Source of the DNA: Streptomyces sp. Je 1-369 | Lineage (GTDB): Bacteria > Actinomycetota > Actinomycetes > Streptomycetales > Streptomycetaceae | DNA: 64,000 nt | Assembly (NCBI RefSeq): GCF_026810505.1 | Contig: NZ_CP101750.1 | Span: 7,180,515 to 7,244,514 of the forward strand | Reading direction: 5' to 3' | Part shown: positions 62,988 to 64,000 of the stretch, one piece after another | Position numbering within the stretch: position 1 is the stretch's first letter | How the letters are laid out: each line of letters begins with the position of its first letter | Notes under the pieces: model-generated | Told to the model about the DNA's origin: nothing | Seen by the model: the letters and a program-made list of their open reading frames with translations, nothing else | Database searches by the model: none | Made by a program: the position numbers and the translations under genes

Positions 62988-64000
62988 TCAGACAGGAGCT
63001 TGTGCTCGGCTCGTTCCCGGCCGGGTGCCGGTGGTGCGGGGGGAGGGGGCAGAGCCGGGGTCGGTCGTGCAGGTGACCAGGTCGTCCACGACCGCGTGAA
63101 GGCCGCCCGCCCGGTGGGCGGCGCGCTGACGGTCCGCGCCGGTGCCCCGGGCGGCCAGCCGGTCGAAGAAGGCGGTAGCCCGTTCGAGGTCTCCCAGCTC
63201 CTCCAGGGCCGCACCGATGTGGTCCACGAGCCGCCGTCCGCGCTCGGGCGCGGACAGCGTCAGCCCGGACAGCGGATCCACACCCTGTCCTCTCCAGCCG
63301 TCACGTGTCGCGTACCAGTAGGCCGCACGGAGCAGTTCGCCGCTGCTCCGCGGGCCCGGATCACCGTGCTCCACCAGACGGGCGGAGGTCACCACCAGCG
63401 CCCGCACGATGGCGGCGATCGCCGCGGAGTCGCCGGGATCCGCGGGTACGTCCATGCACCGCACCTCCAGGGTCGGCAGGCTCGGATGCGGACGGATGTC
63501 CCAGAACGGCAGGTCGGCAAAAGACATCCCGCCCACGTCGGCCATGGCCACGGCGGTGCGGCGGTAGTCGTCGAAGGACTCGACGTACGGGGGCGGCCCC
63601 AAGCTCGGAAAGCGCAGGCGCATCACCGACCGCCAGCTCGCGAACCCGGTGTCCCGTCCGTCGTGGAAGGGCGAATTCGCGCTCATCTCCACCAGCAGCG
63701 GCAGCCACACACGCAGGTGGTTGCCCGTCAGGGCTGCCACCTCCCGATCCGGCAGGAACACATGAACGTGCAGTGCGCACACCGCGAAGTCGTCCATCAT
63801 CGACCGGAACAGCTCCACACCTACCCGATAGCGGTCGTGATCTCCTACGGGCACATCCGTGCCACTGCCGACCACCGGCGTCCCGGACGGGCATGCTCGT
63901 ACACCCTCCGCTACTGCGGACGCGGCCAGCGCCAGGCGTAGCCGGACCAACTGGGCGTGCAGCTCGTCCACCGTCGCGCACGGTGGCGTCCGCACCTCGA
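62988..64000 (-). CDS. Carboxylate-amine ligase, GCS2/YbdK family (5' part outside window)
   Basis: At least 336 residues; the start lies beyond the right edge (visible reading begins EVRTPPCATVDELHAQL, normally preceded by the EEE motif). Family features: GSGTDVPVGDHDRYRVGVEL, VCALHVHVFLPDREVAALTG with the His pair, LPLLVEMSANSPFHDGRDTG, LPFWDIRPHPSLPTLEVRCM and a helical C-terminus. The family joins glutamate or another carboxylate to an amine with ATP, like gamma-glutamylcysteine ligase. Exact substrate unknown. Same strand as the dioxygenase gene, 242 bp upstream of it. Confidence 0.88.
   Translation of the reverse strand, partial: EVRTPPCATVDELHAQLVRLRLALAASAVAEGVRACPSGTPVVGSGTDVPVGDHDRYRVGVELFRSMMDDFAVCALHVHVFLPDREVAALTGNHLRVWLPLLVEMSANSPFHDGRDTGFASWRSVMRLRFPSLGPPPYVESFDDYRRTAVAMADVGGMSFADLPFWDIRPHPSLPTLEVRCMDVPADPGDSAAIAAIVRALVVTSARLVEHGDPGPRSSGELLRAAYWYATRDGWRGQGVDPLSGLTLSAPERGRRLVDHIGAALEELGDLERATAFFDRLAARGTGADRQRAAHRAGGLHAVVDDLVTCTTDPGSAPSPRTTGTRPGTSRAQAPV

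Noticed and set aside
1..64000. CRISPR array
   Set aside because: No regularly spaced direct repeats with unique spacers and no cas genes were seen; the 15-bp iterons at 20561 have only 5-bp gaps.

Overview
This is a Streptomyces-type chromosome segment. It is very GC-rich, uses GTG starts often and overlaps genes by 4 bases. It carries characteristic families: an SCO-type SigK/RskA pair, PF04672 methyltransferase, HxlR, TetR, IclR and GntR regulators, an RNase Sa-like RNase and ROK kinase. All assignments are by eye from translated sequence; no database search was run.

Layout. 1-6.8 kb: end of a C39-like peptidase gene, an AlaA-like aminotransferase, an HxlR regulator, a TetR-alpha/beta hydrolase operon under a perfect 41-bp palindrome, a DUF1905 protein, a serine hydrolase and a HipA-like protein. 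6.8-10.6 kb: a SigK-RskA module with a fasciclin lipoprotein and a membrane molybdopterin oxidoreductase; the two transcription units have matching promoters. 10.7-20.5 kb: glyoxylate and purine catabolism (malate synthase, MobA-like nucleotidyltransferase, an IclR/AllR-type regulator, allantoinase, allantoicase), with shared operator-like palindromes in front of malate synthase and allantoinase. 20.5-27.3 kb: SDR, secreted RNase, two-component system, P450, thioesterase, Gfo/Idh dehydrogenase, methyltransferase. 27.3-34.2 kb: GntR-controlled sugar or polyol ABC operon with two tandem binding proteins and a ROK kinase. 34.3-43.4 kb: a second sulfite-oxidase-like enzyme, an ornithine cyclodeaminase-like gene divergent from a frameshifted arginine deiminase, and cell-envelope genes (amidase, penicillin-binding protein, deacetylase). 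43.5-47.4 kb and 56-57.5 kb: a stress-type accessory region (SDR, two Hrp1-like CBS proteins, ferritin-like protein, fragments of molybdo-, FAD- and hemerythrin proteins). The right edge has a large HEAT-repeat gene with a frameshift, a 2OG-Fe dioxygenase and a carboxylate-amine ligase running off the window.

The most notable structure is an 8,595-bp IS21-family transposon at 47418-56012. It has TG...CA ends, imperfect 51-bp inverted repeats with a perfect 15-bp core, and a 7-bp target duplication (GCAGCCG). Removing the element and one copy of the duplication rejoins an FAD-oxidoreductase reading frame exactly (GDPAAGVARLDAW). The right end lies 6 kb beyond istB, so the element carries cargo: a cyclophilin, small proteins, a decayed recombinase-XRE-recombinase trio and a methyltransferase set between two recombinase tails. 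Both istA and the first recombinase have a TGA where a Trp codon is expected. Several genes in the window carry single-base frameshifts, some in G runs, so part of the decay could be sequencing error.
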